A stretch of DNA of 64,000 nt from Alphaproteobacteria bacterium (GCA_017308475.1 JAFKEU010000004.1:579226-643225), one strand, 5' to 3'; positions 1 through 10,295 are shown, numbered from the stretch's first letter. Notes: generated from the letters alone by a model not told the origin. Translations and numbers: made by a program.

Positions 1-297
1 GGGGCGGCAGTGATGCCGGGCGACGTGGTGCTGGGCCGCGACGGCGGCGTGATCTTCATCCCGCCGCAATTGGCGGAAACCGTGGTGAAGCAGTCCGAAC
101 ATACGCGGCTGCGTGACCTGTTCGGCCACCAACGCCTGCGCGAGCAGAAATACACCGCCGGCCAGATCGACCGGGAATGGACGCCGGAAATAGAGGCCGA
201 CTTCACCCAATGGCTGAAGGACAATGCCGGCAAGGTACCGGTGGACCGTCAGGCGGTGCAGGACTATATCGCCGAGCGCGAGACGGCGAAGAAATAG
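1..297 (+). CDS. RraA-like family protein, C-terminal part (5' end outside window)
   Basis: The reading frame is open from base 1 and ends with TAG at 295-297, so only the last 98 residues are present. The visible part begins with the PGDVVLGRDGGVIFIPP stretch, which matches the conserved 'PGD-V-x-G-D-x-D-G-V-V-x-IPP' segment of RraA-like/HMG-aldolase-type proteins, followed by the usual C-terminal helix (residues VVKQSEHTRLRD). The remaining roughly 50 residues are longer than in the RNase E inhibitor RraA itself; catabolic RraA-like aldolases and decarboxylases often have such tails. The aldarate genes downstream make a sugar-acid or ketoacid role more likely than RNase regulation, but that is inference. 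Its stop codon abuts the stop of the convergent hydrolase gene. Confidence 0.72.
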   Translation, partial: GAAVMPGDVVLGRDGGVIFIPPQLAETVVKQSEHTRLRDLFGHQRLREQKYTAGQIDREWTPEIEADFTQWLKDNAGKVPVDRQAVQDYIAERETAKK

Positions 298-1422
298 TCA
301 GCCCTTCATCACCGCTTCGCCCACCAGCTCCGACACCAGCTTGGTGGGATGGGGCTTGACCGCCGCCTGATAGAGCGTGGTCAGTACCACGCAGATCGTG
401 CCGCTGTCCGGATCGCACCAGGATAGCGTACCGGTCGAACCGTTGTGACCGAAGGTGCGCGGGCCGCACATTTTGGCGCCGACGCTGGGCGGCAGGTCGA
501 AGCCCAGGCCGGAGGGCTTTACGCCCGGTGGCGACTGGTTGGTGATCATCAAAGCTTCGGTCTCAGGCTTCAGGATAGTGCCGCGCTTCAGCATGAACTC
601 CAGATAGAAGCGCCCGATGTCGCTGGCCGGACCTAGCGCCCCGCCCCATGGCGCCCCAAGATTGCGCCAGTACAGGCTGTTCCAGTTCCAGTCGTGCCAG
701 CTCTTCTTGCCGGCATCCGTCATCGCCGGCGCGGGCTGGCTGGGCACGGTCTGGCTGTTGGGCCGTCCCATCAGACCGAGAGACGTGAGCGTCATGCCCA
801 GCGGCTTGAACACTTTCTGGTCGATGAATTTGGGAAAAGGCGTGCCGGACAGCTTTTCGGCGATCTGGGACGCGATCAGGATGCCCATGCTGGCATAGGA
901 ATAGCTGGTGCCCGGCTTGAACTTCAGGGGCGCCTTGAAGGCACCGTCGCGGAATTGGGCCAGGGTGGCGTGCTTCTCGCGCAGCATCTCGTCATCGGGC
1001 AGCATGTCGGGCAGCCCGCCTGTGTGGGTCAGACAGTGGCGCAGCGTGATGTCCTCACGCCCCTCGCCTTTGAACTGCGGAAAGAATTTCGTGACATGGT
1101 CGTCCAGGCTGAGTTCACCGGCATCGACCAGCGTCATCACCGCAGCGGCGGTCATCGGCTTGGTAATGGACGCCAGAAGAAAGATCGGCTCGGGTCCCTT
1201 TGCGGTACCATAGTTGCGCGCAAACTGATGTGCACCTGCCCTGGTCCGCCGGCGCACCAGAAGCGAGGCACCTTCGACCCGGCCATCGGCCACCCAGGAC
1301 TTGAGTTCGTCCGCCGCCTTTTGCAGGCCCGGCCCGTTCCAGCCCGGCTTGATCCCGGCGGCCTGGGTGGGCCTGGCGATCATGGCCGCGCCCGTGGCGG
1401 CCAGCAGCGTCCTGCGATCCAT
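298..1422 (-). CDS. Exported beta-lactamase-family serine hydrolase (class C / EstB type)
   Basis: 374-residue protein of the serine beta-lactamase-like family (PF00144), probably a periplasmic esterase or peptidase. I start it at the ATG at 1420-1422 because a strong GGGGGA ribosome site precedes it and a signal sequence (MDRRTLLAATGAAMIA..AQA-like cleavage) follows at once; the longer ORF upstream has no signal. Visible catalytic motifs are the nucleophile tetrad S-I-T-K (in LLASITKPM), the Tyr motif Y-S-Y-A and a late H-N-G (FGHNGSTGT) in place of the KTG box, the pattern of EstB-like esterases rather than true beta-lactamases. It is divergent from kdgD and may share its control region (1423-1576). 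Substrate unknown; a lactonase or esterase for sugar-acid derivatives would fit the context but is only a guess. Confidence 0.85.
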   Translation of the reverse strand: MDRRTLLAATGAAMIARPTQAAGIKPGWNGPGLQKAADELKSWVADGRVEGASLLVRRRTRAGAHQFARNYGTAKGPEPIFLLASITKPMTAAAVMTLVDAGELSLDDHVTKFFPQFKGEGREDITLRHCLTHTGGLPDMLPDDEMLREKHATLAQFRDGAFKAPLKFKPGTSYSYASMGILIASQIAEKLSGTPFPKFIDQKVFKPLGMTLTSLGLMGRPNSQTVPSQPAPAMTDAGKKSWHDWNWNSLYWRNLGAPWGGALGPASDIGRFYLEFMLKRGTILKPETEALMITNQSPPGVKPSGLGFDLPPSVGAKMCGPRTFGHNGSTGTLSWCDPDSGTICVVLTTLYQAAVKPHPTKLVSELVGEAVMKG

Positions 1423-1576
1423 TTGTATTCCCCCGTCTTTTTCATTATGCGCACCTCTAGCACGCCCATCCAAAAACCGCATCGGTCGATAGCAAGTTTG
1501 GGTTGGACGGACGTTGCTGTGCGCGGCTAAAACCCGGCCACGCGCCGTTTCGAGCAGGCGCATCTTGGAGAACCAT

Positions 1577-2500
1577 ATGAGCAATCTGAGCCCGCAGGAA
1601 ACCGCGAAAATTCTGGCCGGGGGCCTGTTGTCCTTTCCGGTTACCCATTTCGACGCGGACCTGAAATTCCAGGAGGGTCCCTATCGCGAACATTGCGAGT
1701 GGCTGCTCAGCTTCAGCCGCCTGACCGGCCTGTTCTGCGCCGGCGGCACCGGTGAGGTCTTCTCGCTGACCCCCGATGAAGTTTTCCAGGTGACCAGGGC
1801 CGCCGTAGCCGCCGCAAAGGGCCGCACGCCGGTGATCGCCGGCGCCGGTTACGGCACCGCCATCGCCGTCGAGATGGCGAAGAATGCCGAGAAGGCGGGC
1901 GCCGACGGCATCCTGCTGCTGCCGACCTATTTGATGACGCCCAGCCAGGAAGGCATGGTCGCCCATATTGATGCGGTGTGCAAAGCCACTTCAATCGCCG
2001 TGATCGTCTACAACCGCGACAATGGCATCATCAACGAACAGAGCCTGGCGCGCCTTTGCGAGAACAACCCCAACCTGGTCGGCTTCAAGGACGGGGTGGG
2101 CAACATCGAACTGATGATGCGCGTCTATGCGAAAATGGGCGACCGGCTGACCTATATCGGCGGTCTTCCCACCGCCGAAACCTTTGCCCTGCCCTATCTG
2201 GAAATGGGCGTGACCACCTATTCATCGGCCATCTTCAACTTCCTGCCGGAATGGGCGCTGGCCTTCTACGACGCCGTGCGCGCCAAGGATCAGTCCAGGA
2301 TAATCAGGGGCATGCGGGAATTCGTGCTGCCTTATATCGCCATCCGCAACGAGAAAGAGGGCTATGCCGTCTCCATCGTCAAGGCGGGCGTGAAGGCAAT
2401 CGGCCGCCCTGCCGGTCCGGTGCGCCCGCCGCTGACCGATCTGAACGCGGACCAGTTCGAGCGGCTGAAAGAGCTGATCGACGCGACAAAGCCAGTCTGA
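1577..2500 (+). CDS. kdgD: 5-dehydro-4-deoxyglucarate dehydratase (EC 4.2.1.41)
   Basis: 307-residue member of the DHDPS/NAL superfamily. It dehydrates and decarboxylates 5-keto-4-deoxy-glucarate to alpha-ketoglutarate semialdehyde, in the cytoplasm. The KdgD type is recognised from [14 protein letters not shown] near the N-terminus, [16 protein letters not shown], and the run around [10 protein letters not shown]. The catalytic Tyr is in IVYNRDN (about Tyr145) and the Schiff-base lysine in VGFKDGVGN (about Lys171). Start ATG at 1577, preceded by TTGGAG; the longer ORF adds an unrelated 21-residue leader. With gudD and garD downstream it forms the hydratase part of the aldarate route. The next enzyme, alpha-ketoglutarate semialdehyde dehydrogenase, is not in this window. 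Confidence 0.93.
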   Translation: MSNLSPQETAKILAGGLLSFPVTHFDADLKFQEGPYREHCEWLLSFSRLTGLFCAGGTGEVFSLTPDEVFQVTRAAVAAAKGRTPVIAGAGYGTAIAVEMAKNAEKAGADGILLLPTYLMTPSQEGMVAHIDAVCKATSIAVIVYNRDNGIINEQSLARLCENNPNLVGFKDGVGNIELMMRVYAKMGDRLTYIGGLPTAETFALPYLEMGVTTYSSAIFNFLPEWALAFYDAVRAKDQSRIIRGMREFVLPYIAIRNEKEGYAVSIVKAGVKAIGRPAGPVRPPLTDLNADQFERLKELIDATKPV

Positions 2501-2519
2501 GGCGCTATAGGGATGCGCC

Positions 2520-3431
2520 ATGACGGGCGCGTCCTTCTGGTCCCAGTTCGAGCTACGCCAGCTTCGCTGCTTCGTGGCAGCGGCCGAAGAATTGCACTTC
2601 GGCCGCGCCGCCCAGCGCATGAACATGACCCAGCCGCCCTTGTCGCGACAGATCCAGCTTCTGGAGCATGTGTTGGGCGTCAAGCTGCTGGACCGCACCA
2701 GCCGCGCCGTCAAGCTGACGCCGGCCGGCCGGGTGTTTCTGCTGGAAGCGCGGCGCATCATCCGGCTGACCGAGAGCGCCGCCATGACCACGCGCCGCAT
2801 CGCCAGCGGCGAGGCGGGCACCATCAATATCGGCTTCACCGCCGCCAGCGGCTACAGCTTCCTGCCTCGGCTGCTGTTGCGGATGGGTTCGGGCGCTCCC
2901 AACATCGCGCTGGCGCTGAAGGAGATGGTGTCCACCGATCAGGTGGAAAGCCTTTTGACCGGCCGCATCGATGTGGGATTCCTGCGCCCGCCCATCGACC
3001 GCGGAGAATTTTCCACCCTGCGTGTGGCGCGCGAAGGGCTTGTGGCGGCCCTGCCGTCGGGCGATGAGCGCCTCGCCAAGGCATCGCTCAGCCTGGCCGA
3101 TTTCGACAGAAAGCCGCTGATCATGTATGCGCCGGAAGGCGCACGATATTTCCACGACATGCTGAGCGCCCAGTTCGAGATGGCAGGCGTGAGCCCGCAA
3201 TTCGTGCAGTCGCTGAGCCAGATCCATTCCATGCTGGCGCTGGTGCGTGCCGCTATCGGCGTGGCCCTGGTGCCGGAAGCGGCCACGTCGCTGCATTTCG
3301 ACGATGTGCATTTCCGCAGCGTCGAGACCCAGCCTCCCCAGCCGGTGGAGCTTTATGCCGCCTGGCGCAGCGACAATGACAATCCCGCATTGGCCGCCTT
3401 CCTGGACCAGCTGCGCCAGGATGAAGATTGA
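2520..3431 (+). CDS. LysR-family transcriptional regulator of the aldarate cluster
   Basis: 303 residues, the normal LysR length. The N-terminal winged helix-turn-helix (about residues 10-70) shows FELRQLRCFVAAAEELHFGRAA, then TQPPLSRQIQLLE and the LDRTSRAVKLTPAG wing. The rest is the periplasmic-binding-like inducer domain (about 95-300). It lies 19 bp after kdgD in the same direction and before the MFS importer, so it is very probably co-transcribed and acts on the cluster, with glucarate, galactarate or a ketodeoxy intermediate as likely inducer (inference). LysR genes are often divergent from their targets; here it sits inside the operon. Confidence 0.92.
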   Translation: MTGASFWSQFELRQLRCFVAAAEELHFGRAAQRMNMTQPPLSRQIQLLEHVLGVKLLDRTSRAVKLTPAGRVFLLEARRIIRLTESAAMTTRRIASGEAGTINIGFTAASGYSFLPRLLLRMGSGAPNIALALKEMVSTDQVESLLTGRIDVGFLRPPIDRGEFSTLRVAREGLVAALPSGDERLAKASLSLADFDRKPLIMYAPEGARYFHDMLSAQFEMAGVSPQFVQSLSQIHSMLALVRAAIGVALVPEAATSLHFDDVHFRSVETQPPQPVELYAAWRSDNDNPALAAFLDQLRQDED

Positions 3432-3579
3432 TCCAAATCCCGCATTGATCGCTTGAACCTTTGGCTTGGACGGGACAAGGTGACGATGCCTATCTTCCGG
3501 GCTTATCTTTCCGGCCGACAAGCCGCGCGTCCCCCTGTTCATGGGCGCACAAGGCGGCGCACCCCAGGGATGACCGTTC

Positions 3580-4899
3580 ATGAGCGATGCCGACACCAAG
3601 AACAGCCATGTCCGCTTCTGGATCATCGCGGTGCTGTTCATAATTTCCTCGATCAACTATGCCAGCCGCGCCACCATGTCCTTTGCCGCGGTGCCGCTGG
3701 CCAGTGAAATCCATATCTCGACCGTGGAGATGGGCTGGGTTCTGTCGGCCTTCGGCTGGTCCTATGTCGCCGGCCAGATTCCCGGCGGCGCGCTTCTGGA
3801 CCGCTATGGCTCGCGGCCCGTCTATCTCTGGTCGATTGCGCTGTGGGCGGTCTTCACCGGGGCGCAGGCGTTCGTATCAAGCCTGTCCATCGTTCCCGTC
3901 TTTATCAGCCTGTTCGCGCTGCGCCTGGCGCTGGGCGCATCGGAGTCGCCCAGCTTCCCCGCCAATGCGCGCATTGTCGCCAACTGGTTTCCCAATGCCG
4001 AGCGCGGCACCGCCAGCGCCATCTTCAACGCCTCGCAATATTTTTCGCTGGTGGCATTCGCGCCGCTGATGGGCTGGCTGGCGCAGAATTACGGCTGGCG
4101 CAGCGTATTTCTGGCGATGGGCATCATCGGGCTTGTGGGCGCCGCGATCTTCTGGCTGGTGGTGGATTCCCCGGCGCGCCACAATTGGATCAGCCGGCAC
4201 GAGTATGACCATATCGAAAAGGGCGGCGCGCTGGTGAATCTTGACCGTCCCGCCGCCGCGCCGCAGGCGATCCGCTGGTCTTCCGTGGGCCAGCTTCTGC
4301 AAAACCGCATGCTGCTGGGCATCTATCTGGCGCAGTATTGCATCACCGCGCTGACCTATTTCTATGCGACCTGGTTTCCAATCTATCTCATCAAGGCGCG
4401 CGGCATGAGCCTGACCGGCGCCGGATTCGCCTCGGCCGGGCCCGCCATCGCCGGCTTTGTCGGCGGCGTGCTGGGCGGGGTGGCGTCGGATCTGTTGCTG
4501 AAAAAGGGCGTGCCCCTGTCGCGGGCACGCAAGACGGTGATCCTGCTGGGATTGGTGATCTCGTGCAGCATCCTGCTGGCCAACTACACCAACTCCCAGT
4601 TCTTCATCATGATGTTCATGTCCTTTGCCTTCTTCGGCAAGGGCGTTGCGGCGCTTGGCTGGGCGGTGATGAGCGATGCTGCGCCGCGCGAGGCGACCGG
4701 GCTTTCCGGGTCGATCTTCAACCTGTTCGGCAATGCGGCGGGCATCTTCACCCCGATCGGCATCGGCTACATCCTGGCCGCGACCGGCAACAATTGGGAC
4801 ATGGCGCTGGTCTTCGTCTTCGCCCATTCGATCGTGGCCATGATCAGCTATGGCTTCATCACCGGCGAGATCAAGCGCGTCGTGCTGAGGCCTGTCTGA
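3580..4899 (+). CDS. MFS aldarate importer (anion:cation symporter family, GudP/ExuT-like)
   Basis: 439-residue inner-membrane protein with about 12 hydrophobic segments. The first helix region ([20 protein letters not shown]), followed by [22 protein letters not shown] and DRYGSRPVY (motif A), is typical of the anion:cation symporter family that includes glucarate, galactarate, hexuronate and galactonate carriers. ATG at 3580 has AGGGA nine bases upstream. The 148-bp space before it holds no gene. Its stop is 7 bp before gudD, so the two are transcribed together. Role inferred from context: proton-coupled uptake of D-glucarate and/or galactarate. Confidence 0.88.
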   Translation: MSDADTKNSHVRFWIIAVLFIISSINYASRATMSFAAVPLASEIHISTVEMGWVLSAFGWSYVAGQIPGGALLDRYGSRPVYLWSIALWAVFTGAQAFVSSLSIVPVFISLFALRLALGASESPSFPANARIVANWFPNAERGTASAIFNASQYFSLVAFAPLMGWLAQNYGWRSVFLAMGIIGLVGAAIFWLVVDSPARHNWISRHEYDHIEKGGALVNLDRPAAAPQAIRWSSVGQLLQNRMLLGIYLAQYCITALTYFYATWFPIYLIKARGMSLTGAGFASAGPAIAGFVGGVLGGVASDLLLKKGVPLSRARKTVILLGLVISCSILLANYTNSQFFIMMFMSFAFFGKGVAALGWAVMSDAAPREATGLSGSIFNLFGNAAGIFTPIGIGYILAATGNNWDMALVFVFAHSIVAMISYGFITGEIKRVVLRPV

Positions 4900-4906
4900 G
4901 GTATCC

Positions 4907-6244
4907 ATGAGCAAGGAAGTGCGCGGCGCCCCGCGTGTCACGGACATGAAGGTGATCCCGGTCGCGGGACAGGACAGCATGCTGCTGAACCTGTCGGGGG
5001 CGCATGGGCCCTACTTCACCCGCAATCTGGTGATCCTTACCGACAATGCAGGCCAAACCGGCGTGGGCGAGGTGCCGGGGGGCGAAAAGATCGGCCAGAC
5101 GCTGGAAGACGCGCGCGACCTGGTGGTGGGTGAGACCATCGGCAACTGGAACAAGGTGCTGCTGGAAGTGGGGCGCCGCTTCGCCGACCGCGACGCGGGC
5201 GGACGCGGGCTTCAGACCTTCGATCTCAGAACCACGGTGCATGTGCAGGCGGCGCTTGAATGTGCGCTGCTGGATCTTCTGGGCCGGCATCTGGGCGTGC
5301 CGGTGGCGGCCCTTCTGGGCGAGGGCCAGCAGCGCGACAGGGTCGATATGCTGGGCTATCTGTTCTTTGTCGGCGACCGCAGGAAGACCACCCTGCCCTA
5401 TCGCCACGATCAGAACGGTGACGACTGGATTCGCCTGCGGGACGAGGAAGCCCTGACGCCGCAAAGCGTGGTGCGCCTGGCCGAGGCGGCTTACGAACGC
5501 TATGGCTTCAACGACTTCAAGCTGAAGGGCGGCGTGCTCGACGGCAGCGAAGAAATCAAGGCGATCGAGGCGCTAGCCCGGCGCTTCCCCGGCGCGCGCA
5601 TCACACTGGACCCGAACGGCGCCTGGTCGCTGAAGGAAGCCATTGCCCTGTGCAAGGGCCGCGGCGACATCCTGGCCTATGCCGAGGACCCCTGCGGCGC
5701 CGAGGACGGCTATTCCGGCCGCGAGATCATGGCCGAATTTCGCCGCGCCACATCGCTTCCCACCGCCACCAACATGATCGCCACCGACTGGCGCCAGATG
5801 GTGCATGCCATCGACCTGGGCAGCGTCGACATCCCGCTGGCTGATCCGCATTTCTGGACCATGCGCGGATCGGTGCGCGTCGCCCAGATGTGCGCCGATC
5901 GCAACTTGCGTTGGGGCAGCCATTCCAACAACCATTTCGATGTGTCGCTGGCCATGTTCACCCACTGCGCCGCTGCGGCGCCGGGCAATATCACCGCCAT
6001 CGACACGCACTGGATCTGGCAGGACGGCCAGCGCCTGACGAAGGAACCGCTGAAGATCAAAGGCGGGCGGGTGGAAGTGCCCCCGCAGGGCGGGCTGGGC
6101 GTCGAAATCGACATGGCAGAGGTTGAAAAAGCCCACGAAACCTACAAATCCATGGCATTGGGGGCACGCGACGACGCGGCCGCCATGCAGTTCCTGATCC
6201 CGGGCTGGAAATTCGATCCCAAGAGGCCCAGCCTGGTCCGCTGA
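4907..6244 (+). CDS. gudD: Glucarate dehydratase (EC 4.2.1.40)
   Basis: 445-residue enolase-superfamily enzyme converting D-glucarate (and usually L-idarate) to 5-keto-4-deoxy-D-glucarate in the cytoplasm. The N-terminal capping part has the GudD signature [17 protein letters not shown] and AHGPYFTRN. In the barrel I see the K-x-K pair (FNDFKLKGG), the metal ligands in LDPNGAW (Asp), AEDPCG (Glu) and ATNMIATDW (Asn, as in E. coli GlucD), and the catalytic His region [10 protein letters not shown]. Length agrees with E. coli GudD (446). It sits 7 bp after the transporter and 18 bp before garD. Confidence 0.94.
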   Translation: MSKEVRGAPRVTDMKVIPVAGQDSMLLNLSGAHGPYFTRNLVILTDNAGQTGVGEVPGGEKIGQTLEDARDLVVGETIGNWNKVLLEVGRRFADRDAGGRGLQTFDLRTTVHVQAALECALLDLLGRHLGVPVAALLGEGQQRDRVDMLGYLFFVGDRRKTTLPYRHDQNGDDWIRLRDEEALTPQSVVRLAEAAYERYGFNDFKLKGGVLDGSEEIKAIEALARRFPGARITLDPNGAWSLKEAIALCKGRGDILAYAEDPCGAEDGYSGREIMAEFRRATSLPTATNMIATDWRQMVHAIDLGSVDIPLADPHFWTMRGSVRVAQMCADRNLRWGSHSNNHFDVSLAMFTHCAAAAPGNITAIDTHWIWQDGQRLTKEPLKIKGGRVEVPPQGGLGVEIDMAEVEKAHETYKSMALGARDDAAAMQFLIPGWKFDPKRPSLVR

Positions 6245-6262
6245 AGATGGTATAGTTGGTCC

Positions 6263-7795
6263 ATGAATATCCGCGAAAAGCCGCCACACGAGGCGCCGCG
6301 CCGCATCCAGGTCAGTCCGAAGGACAACGTGGCCATCGTGGTGAACGCGCTGGGCCTGCCCGCCGGTACGGAATTTCCGGACGGCCTAGTTCTGAACCAG
6401 TTCGTGCCCCAGGGCCACAAGATGGCGCTGGCCGACGTGGCCGAGGGCGCGCCCATCATCCGCTACGGCGAAGTGATCGGCTATGCCATCGGCAATATAA
6501 AACGCGGCGACTGGATCAACGAAAACAATGTGAGGATGGCGGCGCCCCCGCCGCTGGAAGCGCTGGAAATGGCGACGCGCCCGCCGCCGCCCGGCGAAGC
6601 GCTAACCGGCTATACCTTTGAAGGCTACCGCAACGCCGACGGCACTGTGGGAACCAAGAACATCTTGGCCATTTCCACCTCTGTGCAATGCGTGGCCGGC
6701 ACGATGGAATATGCCTTGAAGCGCATCAAGGCCGAGCTGCTGCCCAAATATCCCAACGTAGATGACGTCGTGGTGCTGGCCCATGCCTATGGCTGCGGCG
6801 TGGCCATCAACGCGCCGCAGGCGGTGGTGCCGATCCGCACCCTGCAAAGCCTGGCGCGCAATCCCAATTTCGGCGGCGAAGTGCTGGTGGTTGGCCTGGG
6901 CTGCGAGAAGCTGGTGCCCGAACGGCTCACCGAGGGTGGGGGTGACACCATGCGGATGCAGGACCATGAAGGCTTCGGCGCCAATATCGCCGTCATCATG
7001 GAACGGGTGGAAGCCCGCCTGAAAGTGCTGAACCAAAGGAAGCGCGAGACGGTCCCTGCCAGCGAGCTGGTGGTGGGGATGCAGTGCGGCGGTTCGGACG
7101 CCTTTTCGGGCCTGACTGCCAATCCCGCCCTGGGCTATTGCGCGGATCTTCTGGTGCGCGCGGGCGCCACCGTGATGTTCTCGGAAGTGACCGAGGTGCG
7201 CGATGCCGTCCATCTTCTTACCCCGCGCGCCGCCACGCCCGAAGTGGCCGAGGCGCTGGTGGCGCAGATGCGCTGGTATGACGAGTACCTGGAACAGGGC
7301 GGAGTGGACCGGGGCGCCAACACAACGCCCGGCAACAAGAAGGGCGGCCTGTCCAACATTATCGAAAAGTCGCTGGGCTCGGTCGCCAAGTCGGGCACCA
7401 GCGCCATCAACGGCGTCCTGAAGCCCGGCGAAAAGGTGAAAACCAGAGGCCTGATCTTCGCCGCCACGCCGGCGTCGGACTTCGTCTGCGGCACGCTGCA
7501 GCTCGCCAGTGGCATGAACCTGCATGTCTTCACCACCGGACGGGGCACACCTTACGGCCTGGCTGCCGTGCCGGTGATCAAGGTGTCCACCCGCAGCGAG
7601 TTGGCGAAGCGCTGGGCCGACCTGATCGACCTGGACGCGGGCCCCATTGCCACCGGCGAGAAGACGATCGAGGACGTGGGCTGGGAACTGTTTCACCTGA
7701 TGCTGGACGTCGCCAGCGGCAGGAAACAGGTCTGGGCTGACAAATGGGGCCTGGCCAACGATCTGACCCTGTTCAATCCGGCGCCGGTGACCTGA
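6263..7795 (+). CDS. garD: Galactarate dehydratase (EC 4.2.1.42), UxaA/GarD family
   Basis: 510 residues, close to E. coli GarD (523). It dehydrates meso-galactarate to 5-keto-4-deoxy-D-glucarate, the same product as GudD, so both feed KdgD. The N-terminal SAF-like domain (about 15-95) contains [19 protein letters not shown] and [15 protein letters not shown]; the long C-terminal domain contains [31 protein letters not shown] and [16 protein letters not shown], with conserved cysteines proposed to hold the Fe2+ site in this family. Last gene of the aldarate operon. A short inverted repeat (7805-7837) lies between it and the convergent GMC gene. Confidence 0.93.
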   Translation: MNIREKPPHEAPRRIQVSPKDNVAIVVNALGLPAGTEFPDGLVLNQFVPQGHKMALADVAEGAPIIRYGEVIGYAIGNIKRGDWINENNVRMAAPPPLEALEMATRPPPPGEALTGYTFEGYRNADGTVGTKNILAISTSVQCVAGTMEYALKRIKAELLPKYPNVDDVVVLAHAYGCGVAINAPQAVVPIRTLQSLARNPNFGGEVLVVGLGCEKLVPERLTEGGGDTMRMQDHEGFGANIAVIMERVEARLKVLNQRKRETVPASELVVGMQCGGSDAFSGLTANPALGYCADLLVRAGATVMFSEVTEVRDAVHLLTPRAATPEVAEALVAQMRWYDEYLEQGGVDRGANTTPGNKKGGLSNIIEKSLGSVAKSGTSAINGVLKPGEKVKTRGLIFAATPASDFVCGTLQLASGMNLHVFTTGRGTPYGLAAVPVIKVSTRSELAKRWADLIDLDAGPIATGEKTIEDVGWELFHLMLDVASGRKQVWADKWGLANDLTLFNPAPVT

Positions 7796-7804
7796 ACAGC
7801 CCCA

Positions 7805-7837
7805 AGCCTCGTCCCGGGCTTGCCGAACGATGAGGCT
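7805..7837. terminator. Weak inverted repeat between convergent genes
   Basis: Arms AGCCTC (7805-7810) and GAGGCT (7832-7837) are exactly complementary around a 21-base GC-rich loop. The position between the stop codons of garD and the GMC oxidoreductase is right for a bidirectional terminator, but there is no T-tract and the stem is only 6 bp. Confidence 0.3.
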
Positions 7838-7839
7838 GC

Positions 7840-9456
7840 CTAACGAGCCCTGGCGTCTTCCAGTACCATCGCCGCGCCCCTGGCGCCGATCATGATCGAC
7901 GGCGTGTTGGTGTTGCCCGAGGTGATGGTCGGCATGATCGAGGCGTCGATTACCCGCAGGCCTTCCAGGCCGTGCACCCGCAGCCTTTCATCCACCACCG
8001 CCAGCGGGTCGGACGCCAGCCCCATTTTCGCCGTGCCCACCGGATGGAAGATCGTCGTGCCGATATCGCCGGCCGCATGAATCAGCGCCGCATCGGAATC
8101 GCCGATGTCCGGCCCGGGGCGGAATTCCCTTGGCTCGTATTTTTCCAGCGCGCTCTGCGCCATCAGCCGCCGGGTCAGCCGAATGGCCTCGGCCGCGATG
8201 CGCCGGTCCTCGTCGGTGGAAAGGTAATTGGGCCGGATCGACGGCTTGGACTGCGGGTCGACTGAGGTGATCCGCACCTCGCCGCGCGAGGAGGGGCGCA
8301 GGTTGCACGGGCTGACCGTGACTGCAGGAAAGCGGTGCAGCGGGGTGCCGAAACGGTCCAGCGACAAAGGCTGGATGTGGAACTGGATGTTGGGCCGCTC
8401 CTGCGACGGATCGGAGCGGGTGAAGATGCCCAGCTGCGACGCAGCCATGGTCATGGGACCGCGCCGCAAGAGCGCATATTGCAGGCCCATCAGTGGGCGG
8501 CCCAGCGGTGCGTAATAGATGGTGTTCAGGGTCCTGACGTTTTTCACATGGAACATGACGCGCAATTGCAGATGATCCTGCAGATTGCGGCCCACCCCCC
8601 CCAGCGCGCGAATGACCGGGACTCCCGTCTCGCCTGCCAACGCAGCTGGGCCAATGCCGGACCGCTGCAGGATTTCCACCGAACCGATGGCACCCGCCGA
8701 CAGGATCACCTCGCCTTTCGCGTGCGCCCTGATCGTCTCGTTGCCGCGGCGAAACTGAACGCCCGTGGCGCGCAGGCCATTGAACAGCACCCTTTCCACC
8801 AGAACGCCGGTCTCCAGGCGCAGGTTGGGACGGTTCAGGATGGGATGCAGGAAGCCACGCGCCGCCGACCAGCGCCGCCCGCGCTTCTGGTTGACATGGA
8901 AATAGCAGCTTCCCTCATTGTCGCCGGTGTTGAAGTCCGGTGTTTTCGAAATGCCGATCTGTTCGGCAGCGTCGGCGATGGCGTCCAGGATCTTCCAGCG
9001 CACGCGCGGCGCCTCGACCCGAAGCTCGCCCTTGCTGCTGTGGTGCTCGTTGTCGCCCAGGAAATGCCGGTCCAGGCTCCTGAAAACGGGCTGCACATCG
9101 GCCCAGCCCCAGCCGGTCATGCCCAGTTGCCGCCAATGATCGTAGTCACCCGCCTGCCCACGCATGGCGATCATGGCGTTGATCGAGGATGAACCGCCCA
9201 GCGCCTTGCCGCGCGGATAGTTCAGCCTGCGTCCATTCAGGCCCGGATCGGCCTCTGTCTGAAGCATCCAGTCGCTGCGCGGGTTGCCGATCAGGTAGAG
9301 ATATCCGACGGGAATGTGGAACCAGATCCAGTTATCGGGGCCGCCCGCCTCCAGCAGCAGCACGCGGGTTCGCGGGTCGGCGGTCAGCCGGTTGGCCAGC
9401 ACGCAGCCGGCCGATCCCGCCCCCACGATGATGTAGTCATAGTCCCCGTCGATCAT
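7840..9456 (-). CDS. GMC-family FAD-dependent oxidoreductase (choline/alcohol dehydrogenase-like)
   Basis: 538 residues, the usual length for bacterial GMC enzymes. Domains: N-terminal FAD-binding beta-alpha-beta (YDYIIVGAGSAGCVLANRL, then LLLEAGG), GMC signature 1 (YPRGKALGGSSSINAM), signature 2 (GAIGSVEILQRSGIGP), and the C-terminal catalytic pair, His in IFHPVGTAKMG and Asn in SGNTNTPSIMIG. I start at ATG 9454-9456, 3 residues before the FAD motif; the ribosome site there is weak. No signal peptide, so probably cytoplasmic. It would oxidise a primary alcohol or polyol to the aldehyde; the true substrate is not evident. It is divergent from the MgtC-like gene. Confidence 0.9.
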   Translation of the reverse strand: MIDGDYDYIIVGAGSAGCVLANRLTADPRTRVLLLEAGGPDNWIWFHIPVGYLYLIGNPRSDWMLQTEADPGLNGRRLNYPRGKALGGSSSINAMIAMRGQAGDYDHWRQLGMTGWGWADVQPVFRSLDRHFLGDNEHHSSKGELRVEAPRVRWKILDAIADAAEQIGISKTPDFNTGDNEGSCYFHVNQKRGRRWSAARGFLHPILNRPNLRLETGVLVERVLFNGLRATGVQFRRGNETIRAHAKGEVILSAGAIGSVEILQRSGIGPAALAGETGVPVIRALGGVGRNLQDHLQLRVMFHVKNVRTLNTIYYAPLGRPLMGLQYALLRRGPMTMAASQLGIFTRSDPSQERPNIQFHIQPLSLDRFGTPLHRFPAVTVSPCNLRPSSRGEVRITSVDPQSKPSIRPNYLSTDEDRRIAAEAIRLTRRLMAQSALEKYEPREFRPGPDIGDSDAALIHAAGDIGTTIFHPVGTAKMGLASDPLAVVDERLRVHGLEGLRVIDASIMPTITSGNTNTPSIMIGARGAAMVLEDARAR

Positions 9457-9469
9457 GAACGTTCTTCTT

Positions 9470-9529
9470 GCCCGGGCTGTTGGATGGGTGACCAAACTAT
9501 CGTGATGGGCCCGCGCTGTCAGCCCGGGC
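9470..9529. repeat. Perfect 10-bp inverted repeat in a divergent promoter region
   Basis: GCCCGGGCTG (9470-9479) and CAGCCCGGGC (9520-9529) are exact reverse complements 40 bp apart. Each arm contains the self-complementary octamer GCCCGGGC. The pair lies between the divergent GMC and MgtC-like genes, so either a looping operator or a long hairpin is possible. Confidence 0.4.
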
Positions 9530-9584
9530 GACGGTGCCACCAGAAGGCCGATTGCCGCGTTCACATTCCATGTTTGGCGGCGCC

Positions 9585-10295
9585 ATGACCCCCATCGTCA
9601 CTTGGCAGGATATCCTGTTGCGCCTGGCCACGGCCCTGATCGTGGGCGGGCTGATCGGCTATGACCGCTCGCTGCGCGGCCGGGTGGCGGGGCTTCGCAC
9701 CACCGTGCTGATGTGCCTGGCTGCGGCCGCGGCGATGATCGAAGCCAACCTGATGCTGGGCGTAACCGGGCGGGCTTCCGATTCCTTTACCCGCATGGAC
9801 GTGCTGCGCTTCCCGCTGGTCATCCTGTCGGGCATCGGCTTTATCGGCGCCGGCGCGATTGTGCGGCGCGGCACCCTGGTGACGGGCGTCACCACGGCGG
9901 CGACGCTCTGGCTGGTCACGGTGGTGGGGTTGCTGATTGGCGCGGGCTATCTGCTGGTCGGGGGCGTGGTGGCGGTGATCGCCTTCCTGGTCCTGTCGGC
10001 GCTGAAAGGGGTCGAGCCCCATATGATCCGTCAGCATCGTGGGCGCCTTATCGTACACCTCACGCCGGCGGGCCCCCGGGACCAGGACCTGCGCCGGCAG
10101 AACACCCTGGCCGGTTTCACCATCAGCTCCTGGGCGGCACGGATCGAGACGATCCGGCGCGTGGACTGCCATCTGGAATGGTACAGCCGCCGGGCGCAGG
10201 ACAGCACGCCGGAACTGGTGGAACAATTGTCGGCGGCGCCGGGCATCCGCTCGGTGGAATGGACGCCGGTCACCGCCAGGCACATGTTCGAATGA
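9585..10295 (+). CDS. MgtC/SapB-family inner-membrane protein
   Basis: 236 residues if started at the ATG at 9585 (GGCGGC upstream); ATG 9570 is a possible alternative. The N-terminal part has 4-5 hydrophobic helices with the MgtC/SapB signature: IVGGLIGYDRSLRGRVAGLRT, then a helix, RFPLVILSGIGFIGAGAIVRRG and GVTTAATLWLVTVVGL. The C-terminal about 85 residues are cytoplasmic and ACT-like, ending in RSVEWTP. MgtC proteins are linked to survival under low Mg2+, acid and envelope stress, partly through effects on the F-ATPase; the role here is unknown. It is followed by a 203-bp non-coding stretch and then the PRC-barrel gene. Confidence 0.88.
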   Translation: MTPIVTWQDILLRLATALIVGGLIGYDRSLRGRVAGLRTTVLMCLAAAAAMIEANLMLGVTGRASDSFTRMDVLRFPLVILSGIGFIGAGAIVRRGTLVTGVTTAATLWLVTVVGLLIGAGYLLVGGVVAVIAFLVLSALKGVEPHMIRQHRGRLIVHLTPAGPRDQDLRRQNTLAGFTISSWAARIETIRRVDCHLEWYSRRAQDSTPELVEQLSAAPGIRSVEWTPVTARHMFE

